Assembly: GCA_033675265.1 (NCBI GenBank)
Contig: JAUJYZ010001110.1
Location: 772,501 to 836,500 of the forward strand
Source of the DNA: Actinostola sp. cb2023
Taxonomy: Eukaryota > Cnidaria > Anthozoa > Actiniaria > Actinostolidae
Direction: 5' to 3'
Length of the DNA: 64,000 bases
Shown here: in pieces, positions 1-64,000 of the stretch
How the letters are laid out: the number at the start of each line of letters is the position of its first letter
Numbering within the stretch: position 1 is the stretch's first letter
Translations under genes and position numbers: made by a program
The notes under the pieces: model-generated
The model's input: only the letters and a program-made list of their open reading frames with translations
Databases searched by the model: none
What the model was told of the DNA's origin: nothing

Positions 1-264
1 CTATTGATTCCCGTGGAAGTTTAGCTCCTGGGATGTCTTCTTCGGTGAGTAAAATATGTTCTTTAGATGGACTGTCGAGTTATCTTTTACGAAGGACGCC
101 ATTACTATTTTTGTCCTTCCAAACAATCCATACATGCTTTGCGGTCCCAACTCGAACCCAGTTTCCCGCTCTATATGGAAAAGGCGAATTAAGATCACAT
201 ATCCTTGGATTTCCTTTGTTTTGTCGATGCTCACGAATTATTAATGAGTTTGAGTGATCCATAC

Positions 265-62724
<62,460 letters not shown>

Positions 62725-62964
62725 CTGCATAGAGAAGACAATCAGTACTCACACAACTTTTAAGTTAAAAATAAAAGTAAATTAAAAAAATTAAAAAAAT
62801 TATATGAATCATCAAGCAGATCATGTTGTAGATAGAAGCTTGTATTTATTAGTATAGACAGTAGTTAGTAGCATATGTATTTATTGTTATTGTTCTGATT
62901 ACGCAAATATTTGGTCTAATTAATCAATCAGTCAATCAATCGATCAGTCAATCATCAAGTCCTT

Positions 62965-63170
62965 ACTCGAGGCTCAACACAGGGAGCCCAATACTACACT
63001 TACTGCAAGTAGGTCCTACACCAACTCGAGGCTCAACACAGGGAGCCCAATACTACACTTACTGCAAGTAGGTCCTACACCAACTCGAGGCTCTACACAG
63101 GGAGCCCAATACTACACTTACTGCAAGTAGGTCCTACATCAACTCGAGGCTCTACACAGGGAGCCCAATA
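62965..63170. repeat. 60-bp tandem repeat, about 3.5 copies
   Basis: Unit includes aactcgaggctcaacacagg, gagcccaatactacac and ttactgcaagtaggtcctac; spacing is 60 bp. An inverted copy lies at 61580-61635. Confidence 0.9.
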
Positions 63171-63669
63171 CAGTAAAAACCCGCATATAAGAAACTGCAG
63201 ATTAAGAACCTCCAGGCTGAAATTTAGCCAATTAAGCATCCAATATATAAGAACCAGTTCAGCCTGACAAATGAAGCAGGTTCTTACATGTATGTGATCA
63301 GACCACACAGGTAGAGTCAGTGCTGAATATGCAGAAATATTATATTTACTATAGTTGGGTTGTTAATGTTTAGTGGGTCAATAGTTCACTAATTAAAACA
63401 AATTGTAAGGAAATACACCATATCAGGAACAAGTGTTTTTGCCCTGTAAATAAGAACCTGTTAAGAACCTATTCAGCCCGATTTATCACTAGACACCAGG
63501 AGCCCATTACTAGGAGCCTTCCTCTCCTATAATAGGTTTGTACGACATCATTTGCAGACATTGAGCTAAAAATAGAACTCATTATAAATTCCGCGCGATT
63601 AACCAATCATGTCTCGTCTTACACAATAGGAATTTGACGTCAGATTAAACACTGCTAGCTTTGCTTTCA

Positions 63670-63795
63670 ATGTCGGCCGAAAGCGTACCGTGTAGTTCCA
63701 GTGATTCTAGTGAAGAATCAGAATCTAGTGAAATTTCAGATCAGTTTCGTCGTCTGACTTCAGTACTTCATCAAGCGAGGAAGAACAATGATTGA
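63670..63795 (+). CDS. Small Ser/Glu-rich open frame, unknown
   Basis: ATG at 63670 to TGA at 63793-63795; 41 residues with an acidic SSSDSSEESESSEIS stretch. Such short acidic leaders occur at the start of transposon-encoded proteins, and the surrounding DNA is transposon-like, but I do not recognise the product. It could equally be chance or an exon of a plus-strand element continuing past the window. Confidence 0.25.
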   Translation: MSAESVPCSSSDSSEESESSEISDQFRRLTSVLHQARKNND

Positions 63796-64000
63796 AAACA
63801 TTAAAAACAAAACAGAAAAACTAACTCCAGGTATTATTATTTACATCAAAACTTCAAGTGCGAGAACTTCTAAAACCAAAGCTAGTTCAAAGGCCAGTTC
63901 AAAACCCGGCCAAAAAACGAACATCTTCTGCTCTTTCTGAGAAGGAATTCAACGATCTGGTTTCATGGATAATCTCTTACGAAGAACCTAATTAAACTTG

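Larger units (their letters stand above)
62725..64000. other. Upstream intron or flank with repeats
   Basis: No further sushi exon recognised. Contents: the 60-bp tandem at 62965-63170, transposon-like sequence starting tacagtaaaaacccgcatat at 63171, and a small plus-strand open frame at 63670. Confidence 0.55.

Noticed and set aside
80..264. Read-through C-terminus after the F5/8C domain ending at a TAA at 80-82
   Set aside because: A strong splice donor (CAG|GTATGG) in the expected phase makes this intron sequence more likely.

Overview
This window looks like animal nuclear DNA, most likely from a cnidarian such as a coral or sea anemone. Nearly all recognisable coding sequence consists of short exons of about 174 bp, split by AT-rich introns full of microsatellites, minisatellites and inverted-repeat elements. 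The domains are those of an extracellular metazoan protein: sushi/CCP, a WAP-like four-disulphide core and F5/8 type C (discoidin). I see no bacterial operon, rRNA, tRNA or CRISPR array. The cnidarian assignment is inference from domain content and repeat style.

The dominant feature is one very large minus-strand gene, or at least one continuous minus-strand series of compatible exons. It runs from about 62.7 kb down to 265 and probably extends beyond both ends. I resolve 115 sushi exons (six with reading-frame or splice damage), one further sushi pseudo-exon, one WAP-like exon and two exons forming an F5/8C domain. Every intron whose junctions I checked is phase 1, except the phase 0 intron inside the F5/8C domain, so each sushi exon can be gained, lost or skipped without changing the frame. 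In transcription order: divergent sushi and WAP-like exons (62.7-52.7 kb), transitional exons (49.3-48.0 kb), array III (47.8-40.5 kb), single exons (40.4-33.5 kb), array II (33.2-29.5 kb), array I (29.4-16.4 kb), older exons (16.3-11.2 kb), a graveyard of damaged exons (11.9-9.3 kb), four divergent sushi exons (8.9, 8.0, 5.9, 2.9 kb), then F5/8C.

Two exon types alternate through much of the array. Type A resembles VDCGSLAxPQNGS...CQANRTWSG..TRCE. Type B resembles xDCGPLxVPMNGS...CLSNGxWSGNxTxCK. Array I is a tandem of six-exon units of about 2.0-2.1 kb, array II of four-exon units of about 1.19 kb, and array III of A/B pairs every 0.51-0.52 kb, locally organised as four-exon units of about 1.1 kb. 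Introns are duplicated with their exons. One exon at 27.4 kb is a chimera of two exon classes and records an unequal crossover that removed two exons. Other exons carry frameshifts, a moved splice donor, GC donors or an extended 3' end, so the array looks evolutionarily active.

The product would be a long secreted or surface string of sushi domains, each with one or two N-glycosylation sequons and only about three residues between adjacent domains, ending in a discoidin-type binding domain. That would suit an adhesive or recognition molecule; the function is inference. The remaining DNA is repeats: a 40-bp minisatellite, a GAT-rich minisatellite, long TAA tracts around a perfect 137-bp inverted repeat with a hammerhead-like motif, several MITE-like palindromes, a 720-bp inverted-repeat element with 9-bp target duplications, an 8-bp GAGCAGAA/GAGCAGCA satellite and CCGT satellites.
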